A DNA stretch of 64,000 nucleotides from positions 186,034-250,033 of the forward strand of contig NZ_VANV01000009.1 in NCBI RefSeq assembly GCF_022496765.1, in the 5' to 3' direction. The number at the start of each line of letters is the position of its first letter. Position 1 is the first letter of the stretch. A model generated the notes under the pieces. The model worked only from the letters and a program-made list of their open reading frames with translations. It was not told the origin of the DNA and made no database searches. A program made the position numbers and the translations under genes. Positions 18,101 to 27,109 of this stretch are shown piece by piece. The stretch is from Acidaminobacter sp. JC074. GTDB lineage: Bacteria; Bacillota; Clostridia; Peptostreptococcales; Acidaminobacteraceae.

Positions 18101-18894
18101 ACATTTTCAGATGTTCCACCTTGTACTTTTTCCCAATCAGAAGCTTCATGACCATCTGATAATTTATCTAAAGATGACTTATATATGAAATCCTCAAATT
18201 GATCTGTACCAATAATATAAACATCATTACCATCTATTTCTACATCAAACCAATAAGCATAAGTTGAATGCAGATCAATATCTACCCAGTCAGAGCCATT
18301 TACAGATGAACCAACAGATACTTTTTTATACTTTGTTGCAATATAAATACCATCGTACTCTATTGCTGTCATTTCATTATTTTCTTCTAAATGAATCAAA
18401 TCAAAACTTTCATTATAAACTGCATAGTCCAGCCCTCTTTGATGAGCACCCGTTACCAAGTAATTCGTGCCATCAAATGAAACATCCCCAAAGAAGTCTA
18501 TTGTCTTACCATCTAAAGTATCATTTAGTTTAATAAATGTAGATAAATCTCTTGAATGATACAACTCAACGGATTCAGGTTCATGCTTAAAATCTGTGAA
18601 AGCAATCAACCAGTTGCCATTTACATAAGTGATCATGTTGACATAATGATCTAACTTCATTAAATCATCAAGTCTTTCCCAGTCATGGTAGTTAACCGAC
18701 TTATAAATCATGCTTTCATTGGTATCAATATTATAACCACCCAATAGATAAATACCATTTTGATAATGAAAACTCGTGATTTTAAAGTATTCTGGAACAT
18801 CAAGATTTTCTTCTAACCAAACCCCATCTTCAGCGAAAGCAGATGACATACTCAATAGTAAAACTATAAGAAATACTAATATAACTCTTCTCAT
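15130..18894 (-). CDS. Secreted S-layer-homology (SLH) surface protein with duplicated beta-propeller-like region
   Basis: A 1254-residue exported protein. ATG 18894, with GGGAGG just upstream, starts a signal peptide (RRVILVFLIVLLLSMSSAFAE). Residues about 22-350 and 535-860 are similar to each other: both contain YLLGGY/YLVGGY, TSFHYQNG-like segments, a Trp-rich strand (DWEKVQ, DWQLVL) and GNIYERHI/GNIHKRIV near the end, suggesting two propeller- or sialidase-like units. A fibronectin-type segment lies between them (GEFEIRFEDLEPDTTYQIAAYAKN region). The C-terminal 190 residues hold three SLH domains (DHWSKDYV, FTDVDRHFNNPVAIAI, WARFSVQDAL) that anchor proteins to the cell-wall polymer. The ligand is unknown; a role in attachment or S-layer structure is likely. 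Confidence 0.85.
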   Translation of the reverse strand: MRRVILVFLIVLLLSMSSAFAEDGVWLEENLDVPEYFKITSFHYQNGIYLLGGYNIDTNESMIYKSVNYHDWERLDDLMKLDHYVNMITYVNGNWLIAFTDFKHEPESVELYHSRDLSTFIKLNDTLDGKTIDFFGDVSFDGTNYLVTGAHQRGLDYAVYNESFDLIHLEENNEMTAIEYDGIYIATKYKKVSVGSSVNGSDWVDIDLHSTYAYWFDVEIDGNDVYIIGTDQFEDFIYKSSLDKLSDGHEASDWEKVQGGTSENVRYPINLDINQKQVVGYFELRTSEFAVLIDDQYESVVDENYNNVKELTDFENTNIAFYPYGSIYRGVFAGNIYERHIKALPKLAYPSDISYKSFEISISSSLVEDGYSKINEKGFVICEEGQDIQTGTFHPIEGEFEIRFEDLEPDTTYQIAAYAKNDTGLGLSEVITQKTNPLIWGTGFDVNHDTKVISVDYGTYGNNLRWMVKSNYNPSVCLPDQVTLRTDELHDGDTVVLKTSPEIVYTVEVKEASIEFDDLKTWERQTYNLNSSLSITFFDKINGQYLVGGYDEESKKSQLYTSSDMQEFTLIDNMVLEDSYISSVRYLNDTWLISTEAVSGAFTGAGLYKSSDLNAFDKAPETDDFEIIDNYDNVSFDGERYLVTGQVFDGFDYFVYDEDFNILYTKYNNLMTQVVYEEVYIALGNNGKVQVGHEYDQSDWVTQTVNETVLLTDIHRMNDEIYITGFDSQDGVYALAIYKASINELKDGHDLSDWQLVLLDKMTPNQWPMSLAGQDELFIRVADYMKGTHVIVVKDGFGYHGEEVLDGGNDVDWLAYPPLIFPEVVKVDGQWYGTFSGNIHKRIVVEPPVELVEEPVKDEPEVKDGDDSSNVSSSPSFFVPSGPVVEKVYQSVQMGGESLKIAEVMEDDDCYEIKIKSSQVKKYAEEASRLDIIIPEKDYDDITLNIDDRINNHLIENEVLLCVVHENFTYELPLGGVDMSNDLKLVITPTSKDAYNINLYNVNQSDEKEIETFDDFAVKRFVVEDDRVTTGVRIEEDHVIHIPTEVYYEDGKQIVKVHSKSNSEYSVIYNQQKLDSVKDHWSKDYVNDMASRKVIKNLDFEPDKEVTRAEFVEYLVTALGLMTYENKSHDFTDVDRHFNNPVAIAIENDLIAGYPDKTFKPDEPLTREQAMVILNKAGDYTDLKVQSKLDMKKYDDLNQVSTWARFSVQDALNKKVFSGMSDHVLSPQSKLTHAEAITAIHNLLVKSKLINPIN

Positions 18895-18990
18895 ACATAC
18901 CTCCCTCATGTGTAACCTCAGTATACATAACATCTCTAAACATCTGATAAACAGCCAATTTTATGTCAAACTATAATACTCTATATGAAT

Positions 18991-19016
18991 AAAGTGCCGC
19001 ATCACTGCAACACTTT
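18991..19016 (-). terminator. Probable terminator of the pilus operon
   Basis: On the minus strand, AAAGTGTTGC pairs with GCGGCACTTT (two mismatches) around AGTGAT, followed by ATTCATAT rather than a T run. It overlaps the stop of the HD-GYP gene at 19002. The weak U-tract makes termination uncertain. Confidence 0.45.
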
Positions 19017-19658
19017 TACCGGCTTATTATTTTGATAATACTGCTGATTAATCAGTATCCTTCTCATAGACCATCTTTTATAAAGGTGTTCAAACCTATT
19101 TTTTAAGGCAAACTCATTGGCCATGCAAATTCTAACTATTACAGGGTCCAAGAATGTTCCTGCCGTATCATAGATCAAAGACATGGTCTCCATATGGGCA
19201 AAACCTCTCTTGTAAACCCTTCTGGACCTTATAGCATCGTACTGGTCCGCAACAGCCACAATACGTGCAACAATAGGAATGTCTGTCCCTTTTAAACCAT
19301 AAGGATAACCATTACCATCCCATCTTTCATGATGGTATTTGACAACCTGCATATGAAGCGAATCATCACCATACATGTTAGAAACGGCATGTATACCAAG
19401 TACAACATGTCTCTTGATTTCCTCCATTTCAGTGTCGTCTAGTGCAGATGGCTTATAAAGTACACTTGGATTTAATTGTATTTTTCCAATGTCATGGACA
19501 TAAGCCGCTTCTTCAATTAAGTCGGCCATTTCAGGATCAAAGCCACAAAGCTCAGCAATATAATTTGAAAGCTTGCTGACCCGCCAGTTATGACCTAAAA
19601 CATTGTCCAAATAATTCTCCCAGTTCTCAATATTTACATGAACTTTATCTCTTAACAT
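19002..19658 (-). CDS. HD-GYP cyclic-di-GMP phosphodiesterase
   Basis: A 218-residue stand-alone HD-GYP domain. It has the metal-binding motif VHDIGK near 55 and the signature HHERWDGNGYP near 108, with RIVAVADQYDAI following; this set defines c-di-GMP phosphodiesterases that yield pGpG or GMP. It has no sensory or membrane domain. It is the last gene of the type IV pilus operon, 9 bases behind the prepilin peptidase, with AAGAGG as ribosome site. Co-expression with pili suggests local lowering of c-di-GMP once pilus genes are on, a negative feedback (inference). The GGDEF protein at 55124 is the only synthase in the window. Confidence 0.88.
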   Translation of the reverse strand: MLRDKVHVNIENWENYLDNVLGHNWRVSKLSNYIAELCGFDPEMADLIEEAAYVHDIGKIQLNPSVLYKPSALDDTEMEEIKRHVVLGIHAVSNMYGDDSLHMQVVKYHHERWDGNGYPYGLKGTDIPIVARIVAVADQYDAIRSRRVYKRGFAHMETMSLIYDTAGTFLDPVIVRICMANEFALKNRFEHLYKRWSMRRILINQQYYQNNKPVKVLQ

Positions 19659-19667
19659 ATCAACCTC

Positions 19668-20411
19668 TTAAAATATTAGGGCCTGACCTGTAAACATGCA
19701 CAACATAGCACCACAAACTAAGAAAGGACCAAAAGGAATTTCTATAGATCTGGATTTTTTCATTTGAGTCACGCCATAGATAGCACCTAAAACAAGTGCA
19801 GAATTCAGAAGGATTGAAATACCAACCAAACCGTATAACCATCCCAGTAAAACCATTAACTTTATATCACCCATACCAAGTACATGGTCTGCTTTAAAAA
19901 CAAACTTACCTATCAAGAAAGTCACAACAGAAAATGTCATGGCAATCAAAACACCTGTCATATGACTGATGATCAAACTGCTTACTTGACCAAGGTTAAA
20001 TAAGGCATGGAACATAATAACGCCTACCAAACTGAAGATAACCACATTAGGTATAATGGCATATTTGATATCAAAATAAATTATTAAGTAAAAATTCTGA
20101 AGTAGTATCAAAATCAAAAGTGCTTGATAAAGATTCTTAAAGTATGCATTTAATACAAACAAAACAATCATGGATACAACCGGTAACAAAGCAACTTCCT
20201 TTGTTATCACAGTATGACACCTCATGCAGATCTTATGCTTGTAAAAAGGAAAGAGTCTCGGAATCACCACTCTGGGTGTCAACTCATTGCCACATGCAGC
20301 ACACTTAAACATATTTCTAGCACGTTTAGCATGTAAAATGGCATATTGTACATATAAGGTCAGCCAGCCTAAAAATAAGCCAAGCATCCCTATTGAAAGT
20401 ATTTTTATCAT
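19668..20411 (-). CDS. pilD: Prepilin peptidase / N-methyltransferase
   Basis: A 247-residue integral membrane aspartyl protease that cleaves prepilins after the glycine before Phe/Met-type N-termini and methylates the new N-terminus. Diagnostic features are the zinc-binding cysteines of FKCAACGNEL and ICMRCHT, a first catalytic aspartate in YFDIKYAIIPN, and the GMGDIKLM motif with the second. Several hydrophobic helices span the rest. The usual N-terminal GSFLNV motif is replaced by LGLFLGWLTLY. It overlaps the large minor-pilus gene by 4 bases and processes the pilins encoded in this same operon. Confidence 0.92.
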   Translation of the reverse strand: MIKILSIGMLGLFLGWLTLYVQYAILHAKRARNMFKCAACGNELTPRVVIPRLFPFYKHKICMRCHTVITKEVALLPVVSMIVLFVLNAYFKNLYQALLILILLQNFYLIIYFDIKYAIIPNVVIFSLVGVIMFHALFNLGQVSSLIISHMTGVLIAMTFSVVTFLIGKFVFKADHVLGMGDIKLMVLLGWLYGLVGISILLNSALVLGAIYGVTQMKKSRSIEIPFGPFLVCGAMLCMFTGQALIF

Positions 20412-23041
20412 CTATTTACACTCCATTCTAGGATTTCATATCTTTTTACATTGTCTTTCTTTCTCATCAAAGGATTAGATTTCTCCACTTCCACTGATGT
20501 CCAAGGAATTGGTAGAGCACCTTTTTGGAAGAACTTTCTCGCAAGGTCATAGTCCTTTAGAATTCTTTCTATGACATCCAAGTCATAGTTAATATACACA
20601 TTACCTTCAACCGTCAAAGTTCCTAAGCAGATAATCGTACCATTGACTGTTCCCTTATGTATGACTTTTCTTGTACGACCACCACCTAAGTTAATCGTTT
20701 CAACTCTCTTTGGTCCTATTATTCGTAAATCACCTTCTGCAAAAATAATACCGTCGATTTTGTCACCATTGTTTAAGTTTATGACATGTTCACGTCCATC
20801 ATCAGGATAATACATAATACCTGTTTCTGATGTCGGACGGCCTTTAATATAACCACTTGATACACTTTCCTCCATATCAAAAGACTCAAATCCAAAGTTC
20901 TCTGTTTGTGCTAAAAATTTTTTTCTAAGAAAACCTGAATCATACAGTGTATTAAACGACTCCTCATATCCAGGGTTCAATCTATCTATTTTTGTTGTAG
21001 ATTGATTCAAATCTGAGTAATCGCCCGCGGCTTCATACATTCTAGGTACTGTAGATGCACTCCAAACATCACCTCCTATCCAGCCATCATGATTGACAGC
21101 TTCATAAACGTAATGTAATGAAAAATTTGAGTAGAAACTAGCATGTCTTAAATACTCATAGAAGGTCTTGTTGCCCCCATCTTTCCATCTTGTAATTTTA
21201 ACATTTGATTTCCATGCCTTTTCGTTATAAAATTTTCTACCACTTGCATTTGGATTAGATGAAAGTGTAACCGAAAAAGCAGGCCTATCAATAAATTTAA
21301 AAGTATAGGTTTCAGCTGGATTTGTATTATCACCTTGTAACATCAATAGACACTTATCCTGTGAAGTAAATAAATCTACTACACCCAAATCTCTATTGAA
21401 CAACTTACCATTAGCATCTTCAACTACTGCTTTACCAGGCATAATAATGTCATCAAACAAAATATTCACACCATTCGAATTGTACTTAATACCATATAAT
21501 CTGCTATAGTCATCTTTAACAATATTATCTCTAGATATTATCTTAATGGTTGAACCATCATCTAGTCTCGGATCTCCACCTACATCACCAGGTTTAGATA
21601 TCCCAACAACGCCTTCTCTCATTGCTATAGAAGAAATCTCAGCAGAAGTATTAACAACATCATCATTGACCATAGTGTATCCAAAAATCTTTATAAAAGC
21701 CGATGATAAACTAGCTGGCATAACAATTCCATTTGCAATTACATTGCCACCTTTGCTATCAAAATGTATCAGATTAGTACCTCTTGTATTACCAGCAAAC
21801 TGTGATTTCAATTCATTTACAGCAACAGGGCCTAAATCTGAGAAAAAATGTGGATTCGATAAATCCATAAAGTATTCTGAAGACCTGTTGATACCACCAG
21901 TTGCCATGGGTTTATACAATAAGGATTTCATTTTAACAACATCTGATTTAGTAGAACCGTTATAACCCTTTACCCATATAATGGATTCATCTCCATCTAT
22001 CACGATGTTGCTTCGACTGTATATGTTCCCATAAACATAGCCATATGCACCGTTAAAGATGACGCCTTTATCATATGTTTCGCTTTCATTATTCCAATCA
22101 CTTTGTTTTGTTTCTACAAGTTCACCCTTACCTTCTTGAGAGTAAATATCACCATTAATAATAAAACCTTTGTCTCCACGCTGATCTGTGATAACAACAG
22201 AACCATTGGATGAAATTGCATTACCAAATAAGGGATTAGGACTTATGCCTTCAAACTCAATATAAGTATCTTCCTGAGAAAAAGGTGGTACAATCTTAAG
22301 ACGACTAATCAAATTTTGTGGTTTTTCTACATTATCGTTAGTAATATCTAACCTTAATGTCATATTCATAGATGATCTATCGTATGTGTCCCACGTTGAT
22401 TCATACGCAGAAAGTTCTGTCTCATCAGGTAAATTAATATCTTCTAAGTATGAGACAATGGTATAATCGGTATTAGAAAATATAATACCAGCATTTATAA
22501 TTGCATTTTCAACAACATAGAAGTATACATTTGTATAACAGTCATCATAGAAGTCTTCCATATAATCTTGATATAAATAATCATCCACGATATAGATTTT
22601 ATCAATCTCAATGACATCATTAATTCTATTATTTATTTCAAGACCTCTATAATTTGCTAAATCGATAGGTAGTTCTGAAGTGCCTACTTGCTCATGCTTT
22701 AACTGAATTGAAGGCAGAAGTACTCTTTCAAGCCAGTTTAGATGAAGATAATTTTGAAACTCTTTTGAGACAATGGTTTCTTCGTTGAAAATCGAGTACT
22801 TTTCTGTCAACATATAGTCATGAACGTCTTCATCGAGCTCGATTAAATAATCATCTACTTGTCGTAGAATGTTTTCTCCGGCTGCATCAACTTCAAAAAG
22901 TTCATTTTTATGGTCAGCATATGCTTTAGATAAAGCCATGTTATTAAAATTCATTGCAAAGATAGAACTGATAAACGCCATCAGTACCAGCATCAAAAGC
23001 AATACAACTACAACAAAAGAACCCTTTTCTGATTTCATCAC
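20408..23041 (-). CDS. Large PilX-like type IV pilus component
   Basis: An 877-residue protein anchored by one N-terminal helix (KGSFVVVVLLLMLVLMAFISS), which like PilX starts with a short charged segment but has a Gly-Ser-Phe in place of the standard Gly-Phe-Thr prepilin site. A long extracellular region follows, with beta-helix-like stretches (GSVVITDQRGDKGF, GYVYGNIYSRSNIVI, NGDKIDGIIFAEGDLRI, GTVNGTIICLGTL) similar to parts of PilX/PilY-type tip proteins and polymer-forming domains. It sits between the PilW-like prepilin and prepilin peptidase with 4-base overlaps on both sides. It is the largest pilus component here and a candidate tip adhesin, though no known adhesion fold is certain. 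Confidence 0.7.
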   Translation of the reverse strand: MMKSEKGSFVVVVLLLMLVLMAFISSIFAMNFNNMALSKAYADHKNELFEVDAAGENILRQVDDYLIELDEDVHDYMLTEKYSIFNEETIVSKEFQNYLHLNWLERVLLPSIQLKHEQVGTSELPIDLANYRGLEINNRINDVIEIDKIYIVDDYLYQDYMEDFYDDCYTNVYFYVVENAIINAGIIFSNTDYTIVSYLEDINLPDETELSAYESTWDTYDRSSMNMTLRLDITNDNVEKPQNLISRLKIVPPFSQEDTYIEFEGISPNPLFGNAISSNGSVVITDQRGDKGFIINGDIYSQEGKGELVETKQSDWNNESETYDKGVIFNGAYGYVYGNIYSRSNIVIDGDESIIWVKGYNGSTKSDVVKMKSLLYKPMATGGINRSSEYFMDLSNPHFFSDLGPVAVNELKSQFAGNTRGTNLIHFDSKGGNVIANGIVMPASLSSAFIKIFGYTMVNDDVVNTSAEISSIAMREGVVGISKPGDVGGDPRLDDGSTIKIISRDNIVKDDYSRLYGIKYNSNGVNILFDDIIMPGKAVVEDANGKLFNRDLGVVDLFTSQDKCLLMLQGDNTNPAETYTFKFIDRPAFSVTLSSNPNASGRKFYNEKAWKSNVKITRWKDGGNKTFYEYLRHASFYSNFSLHYVYEAVNHDGWIGGDVWSASTVPRMYEAAGDYSDLNQSTTKIDRLNPGYEESFNTLYDSGFLRKKFLAQTENFGFESFDMEESVSSGYIKGRPTSETGIMYYPDDGREHVINLNNGDKIDGIIFAEGDLRIIGPKRVETINLGGGRTRKVIHKGTVNGTIICLGTLTVEGNVYINYDLDVIERILKDYDLARKFFQKGALPIPWTSVEVEKSNPLMRKKDNVKRYEILEWSVNR

Positions 23042-23970
23042 TCATTAACCTCTACTACATCTGTGTATACATTTACGTTTCTATTAATCAACTCTGTATC
23101 ATCACTCATCAACTTACACGAAATATTCGCAACCAAATAATTAGCTTCAAAGTGCGACTGTTCAAAGGTGGCTTTGCCAACCTTTCCAGCTTTAACGGTA
23201 AATGTTAATCCTCTTTCATACTCTGCATCATAATACATCTGCAAAAACTCTTCTGTAAAATTCCATACTTCAAAGTGAACATCATTATGTCTATCCATCA
23301 GACCTTCTAATCGAATTGGCAGTAAGTTCTTTGTACCAGACATATAATTTTCATCATCAACTGTAATGGTCTGCCTTGGTGTATGCGTACCAAGATAATC
23401 TTTCAGAAACTCATAAGTTTCACTTTGACTTTCATTGTATTTAAAACCCATGATGTCAATAGATGACATCAAGTCATCTTCAAATGAAGCTTTTCTGTTC
23501 AATGGCTTGGTTCGTCTATAAACCCTTAGTATATTGTTTGCCTCATCATTTAATATTTTTTCATCCACATAGATTAAGAGATACCTGTTGTAGGTGCTTT
23601 CTACATTAAAGGAAACATAGTCCTGTGTAGAGTACATAATGTTTTCCTTATCAGCCATGGTACTTGATTCTTGAGAAGTCGTTGTAATTGTTACCTTAAA
23701 GTAGGCATCTACAGAAGAGGGTAAAATTTCTCCATGGTAATCATAATATTTATCTTTAGTACTTCCGATAAACTCATTTGGAGATACTTGCACTTGTTCT
23801 GATACCTTTGCAACTAGATCTCTTGACACATCTTTAATATGAACTTTTCTATTAGACCTAGTCATGACACTTGATGCACTTACAAATATGGTTAATAGAA
23901 GTGACAATACGACCAGTGTCACCATCACTTCTAAAAAAGTAAATCCATCTTTATTCTTTAAGATATTCAT
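23038..23970 (-). CDS. Minor prepilin (PilW/PulJ-like)
   Basis: A 310-residue prepilin-like protein. The leader MNILKNKDG is followed by FTFLEVMVTLVVLSLLLTIF, the type III signal with Gly-Phe cut site and Glu5, so PilD should process it. The remaining region is mainly beta and larger than that of a typical minor pilin. The gene overlaps the PilX-like gene by 4 bases and starts 2 bases after pilO. The role is probably pilus priming together with the other minor pilins. Confidence 0.82.
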   Translation of the reverse strand: MNILKNKDGFTFLEVMVTLVVLSLLLTIFVSASSVMTRSNRKVHIKDVSRDLVAKVSEQVQVSPNEFIGSTKDKYYDYHGEILPSSVDAYFKVTITTTSQESSTMADKENIMYSTQDYVSFNVESTYNRYLLIYVDEKILNDEANNILRVYRRTKPLNRKASFEDDLMSSIDIMGFKYNESQSETYEFLKDYLGTHTPRQTITVDDENYMSGTKNLLPIRLEGLMDRHNDVHFEVWNFTEEFLQMYYDAEYERGLTFTVKAGKVGKATFEQSHFEANYLVANISCKLMSDDTELINRNVNVYTDVVEVNE

Positions 23971-23972
23971 AC

Positions 23973-25055
23973 TTACTCCATAGACACGGTATCAATATTT
24001 ACAAACGTTGATACTACATCATAGTTGTTAACAATAACTTCCTTATCAGTGTTATTCTCTATTACAATTTCAATAGGCATATGATCTGGCAAGTTCTCTA
24101 TTGAAGAACGAAAGTTAAATGCAAATAGCTCAACGTCCTCAGCCACCAAAGTTGGCATCTCCACTACATGCCCATTGACTAAGACATGATAGATTATCTC
24201 ATCATTATATTGATCTAAAGTAATGGTTAAATCCGTTACGTCGTATTCAAATTGAGTTAATCTAAACCCAATGTCACCAGGTGCTTCATGAACAAAATAC
24301 GGTTCAGAGTTTGTTGTATCACCAATATTAAAATTCACTTCAAAAGTCTTTAACAAACCTCTTAAATCCACGTGTGTATCTATTTCTTCTTTAGCGAAAA
24401 TGTTACTTTGACCCTCTGGACTTTCAAACTCCAAGTTTCTAATATAGGCCATATCTAAACCCTCAAAGGCATAGTATTCTAGTTGAAGTTCAGCTTCTAA
24501 CATTTGTAACTCATTTACAGCCAAAGACAGTGTATTAAACCTTACCTTTTGTCTCTGATTTTCTAGGCTGTTGATCAACTCATAAATACTGTCAATATTG
24601 CCTTCTAAACTAATCGAAACTCCATGACTTCTTACTTGAGAACTTTCATTTTCTGTATCTTCACCCGTAGTAAAATAAGACATACTCATTATTTGTGATT
24701 CATCTAAGGCTATGTTTTGAACTTTGAGATCTGCGCTGAGATCTACATTGTTGAAATCGACTAAAATCATATCATCATCCACATTAGCGGGTAGTCTCTT
24801 AAAGATACTCTCCAGCTGATTTTTTATTTTAGTTTGATCTTCTTCTAACATGTCTAAACTTTGATAATAGAGATAAAGAGAATCTCTTTCAGACTGAAGT
24901 TCAGCTAACTCATCTGATTTATCTAGATAACTGAAATACAGAGGCATCATGCCTTTTATAACAACTGCATACACAGCTAGAAGTAAAAATAGAACTGTCA
25001 AAATCGCTCTTTCAGACGACTTTAAGCCATTCCATTTCTCTTTAATTTTCTTCAT
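23973..25055 (-). CDS. pilO: PilO-like inner-membrane pilus assembly protein
   Basis: A 360-residue bitopic protein. It has a cytoplasmic tail of about 15 residues, one membrane helix (AILTVLFLLLAVYAVVIKG), a coiled coil (about 45-85), then a ferredoxin-like fold (VSISLEGNIDSIYELINSLE) typical of PilO. About 160 extra C-terminal residues, mostly beta, are absent from proteobacterial PilO of about 210 residues. The gene follows pilN with a 14-base overlap. PilM, PilN and PilO form the alignment platform that links the motor to the outside. Confidence 0.85.
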   Translation of the reverse strand: MKKIKEKWNGLKSSERAILTVLFLLLAVYAVVIKGMMPLYFSYLDKSDELAELQSERDSLYLYYQSLDMLEEDQTKIKNQLESIFKRLPANVDDDMILVDFNNVDLSADLKVQNIALDESQIMSMSYFTTGEDTENESSQVRSHGVSISLEGNIDSIYELINSLENQRQKVRFNTLSLAVNELQMLEAELQLEYYAFEGLDMAYIRNLEFESPEGQSNIFAKEEIDTHVDLRGLLKTFEVNFNIGDTTNSEPYFVHEAPGDIGFRLTQFEYDVTDLTITLDQYNDEIIYHVLVNGHVVEMPTLVAEDVELFAFNFRSSIENLPDHMPIEIVIENNTDKEVIVNNYDVVSTFVNIDTVSME

Positions 25056-25608
25056 TTTTCACCTCAGGTAAAAGTGTTACTTCCATATTGAAGCGTACCA
25101 CTTCATCACTTGTAAACTCACTATCTGATTTAGATACTTCATTTAGTACAACTGACTCTACGTTTTCATCAGATTTCAGTGCATGAACAAACTCTGCAAC
25201 AGACTCAAAGTCAACAGTTTCTGCATTATAACTGATGGTATAACCATTGGACTGATAATCTAATAGACCAACTTCACTTGGCATATTGGAAGACACAATT
25301 CGAAGCGCTTTCATTTGATTGAGTCTTGATAAATCTATTCTTTCTAATACGGCCTGTACTTTACCTAAATAAGCTTCCATTGATTTCACCTCGTCTGCAA
25401 GTTCTTTAGCTGGTAAATATTTGGCTATGTCCTCATTGAGTTCAGTAATGGTAGCATCCATCTGATCAACTGCATAAAATAGATAGCCCGAACCGCCTGC
25501 ACACACGATTAACATAAAACATACCGTTAAGAAGATGACTCTTCCTAACTGGCTGTGGTTAACCTCACCAGCTTTTTTCTTTTTACGATAAAAATTAATA
25601 TCTCTCAT
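25042..25608 (-). CDS. pilN: PilN-like pilus assembly protein
   Basis: A 188-residue protein that begins RDINFYRKKKK, the conserved INLxP-type cytoplasmic motif of PilN that docks in PilM. A membrane helix (VIFLTVCFMLIVCAGGSGYLFYAV) and a coiled-coil/ferredoxin-like periplasm-side domain (YNAETVDFESVAEFVHAL) follow. The gene overlaps pilM by 4 bases and pilO by 14, so the three are tightly coupled. Confidence 0.88.
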   Translation of the reverse strand: MRDINFYRKKKKAGEVNHSQLGRVIFLTVCFMLIVCAGGSGYLFYAVDQMDATITELNEDIAKYLPAKELADEVKSMEAYLGKVQAVLERIDLSRLNQMKALRIVSSNMPSEVGLLDYQSNGYTISYNAETVDFESVAEFVHALKSDENVESVVLNEVSKSDSEFTSDEVVRFNMEVTLLPEVKNEEN

Positions 25609-26609
25609 TTACGCCTCCCTATACAAGCACCTGCAGCAATCAGGCATTCCTGAATGTCACGGGTATAAGGAAGATTAAAGTCAGTCGGTCCTAAGTATTG
25701 AACTTTGACACCAAATACATCTTTTAATAAAGTTTCAATACCAGTTATCTTTGAACCATTGCCCATCATATACACACCATGTAAATCTGTTAGTTTACCT
25801 TGTTCTTTACAATCATCTATCATCTGCTCAACTTCCATAAACATGGATGAAAATGTAGAATCTATAACAGTCTGAATCTTAACACCAGATTCTGCTGCCT
25901 TATGAAAACCAGATTCCTTTATTTCTCTCGCTTCATCCATTGTACAGTTAAGCGTGCCTGATATCTGAAAATCTAAATCTCTAGAACCAATACCAATGAC
26001 TCTGTTGGTCATTAGTTCAAGTGAATTTATTACATATACTTGCGTCGTATTCACACCTATGTTTAAAACTACATAAGATGTAGTCGACATCCTATTACCA
26101 CCCCATGCTTTAAGTGATTTCATAAAAGCATTCATAGGATGGTCTATGACATTCAATTTATATTTCTTTGATTCAAATACTTTAACTAAGTCGTCTACAA
26201 GTTCTGTACGACTTGAAGATACAATGCCTTTCACAGTACCTTTTTTCATAGAAGACAAATAGTGGCTTATCTCATAGTCTGTTAAATCACCAGAAACCTT
26301 TTGATTGAGTTCCAGTTCCAACATAGTTTTGATATCTTTTTTCTTAACACCATCGTAGACAAAAGAATCATAGGTTGACTGACTATCATTTACCACACAT
26401 GAAATAGATCCAGATTTTATTTTATGTTGCAACAAGACATCGAAAATACTTGCCTTTAAGGTTTCATGATCAATCATAAGTTCACCTTGAAACATGCCCT
26501 CAGGAATCTTATAGCTGTGATGCCATAAAAGTCCTGGTTTTTTACCATCTCTAACTAAGGCTATCTTTATCGTGTCTTTCCCGATGTCTACGCCAATCTT
26601 CTTAGCCAC
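25605..26609 (-). CDS. pilM: PilM-like actin-fold pilus assembly protein
   Basis: A 334-residue soluble protein of the FtsA/PilM family. It starts with IGVDIGKDTIKIALV, the phosphate-1 loop of the actin fold, followed by VVLNIGVNTTQVYVI (phosphate-2) and VYMMGNGSKITGIE (adenosine motif). PilM is the cytoplasmic ring that recruits PilN and contacts the PilB motor. Its start lies three bases from the preceding prepilin gene, with AAGGAGT just before ATG. Confidence 0.9.
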   Translation of the reverse strand: MAKKIGVDIGKDTIKIALVRDGKKPGLLWHHSYKIPEGMFQGELMIDHETLKASIFDVLLQHKIKSGSISCVVNDSQSTYDSFVYDGVKKKDIKTMLELELNQKVSGDLTDYEISHYLSSMKKGTVKGIVSSSRTELVDDLVKVFESKKYKLNVIDHPMNAFMKSLKAWGGNRMSTTSYVVLNIGVNTTQVYVINSLELMTNRVIGIGSRDLDFQISGTLNCTMDEAREIKESGFHKAAESGVKIQTVIDSTFSSMFMEVEQMIDDCKEQGKLTDLHGVYMMGNGSKITGIETLLKDVFGVKVQYLGPTDFNLPYTRDIQECLIAAGACIGRRK

Positions 26610-26612
26610 TTC

Positions 26613-27107
26613 TTACTCCTTATCAAACTGAAAAGCTTTAAGTCTAACACTAATGCTTTCAATCATTTCATCCGCTTCTTTATTCTCAAAAGTAAAATCA
26701 AAAGTTATTGTATTACTCAAATCACTCACTTGCCATGAAAAATCCTCTAAAAGCACAAGTTCCATTCTATTAGAAAGACCTATCTCATAATCTAAACTAC
26801 CAGACTGGAACTTAAGTTTTGATTCCTCGTTACCATCTCTATCATTAAAAACAATTGTCTTCTCATCTTTTTTGAAACTCATGCCATTTAAGTAATCATG
26901 TTCATGTAACAGTACTTCCACATAAGACAGTGCTAACCTAACATCAGTTTCATTCGTGTACTTTTCAACTTCTTCTTTATACAGTTGGAATGTATCACCC
27001 AATAAGACTGCAGCAAGCGATAACACAATACATACAAGTGCCATAGAAACGATAACTTCAAGTAATGTAAAACCATGTTTATTACTTTTGGTTTGAGTTA
27101 TGTTCAT
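26613..27107 (-). CDS. Minor prepilin
   Basis: A 164-residue prepilin. The leader NITQTKSNKHG precedes FTLLEVIVSMALVCIVLSLA with Glu5, so it is cut between Gly and Phe. The rest is a short helix and beta domain of the PulJ/ComGF kind with no cysteine beyond the membrane helix. It lies 2 bases from the following small prepilin gene and 3 from pilM. Confidence 0.83.
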   Translation of the reverse strand: MNITQTKSNKHGFTLLEVIVSMALVCIVLSLAAVLLGDTFQLYKEEVEKYTNETDVRLALSYVEVLLHEHDYLNGMSFKKDEKTIVFNDRDGNEESKLKFQSGSLDYEIGLSNRMELVLLEDFSWQVSDLSNTITFDFTFENKEADEMIESISVRLKAFQFDKE

Positions 27108-27109
27108 AT

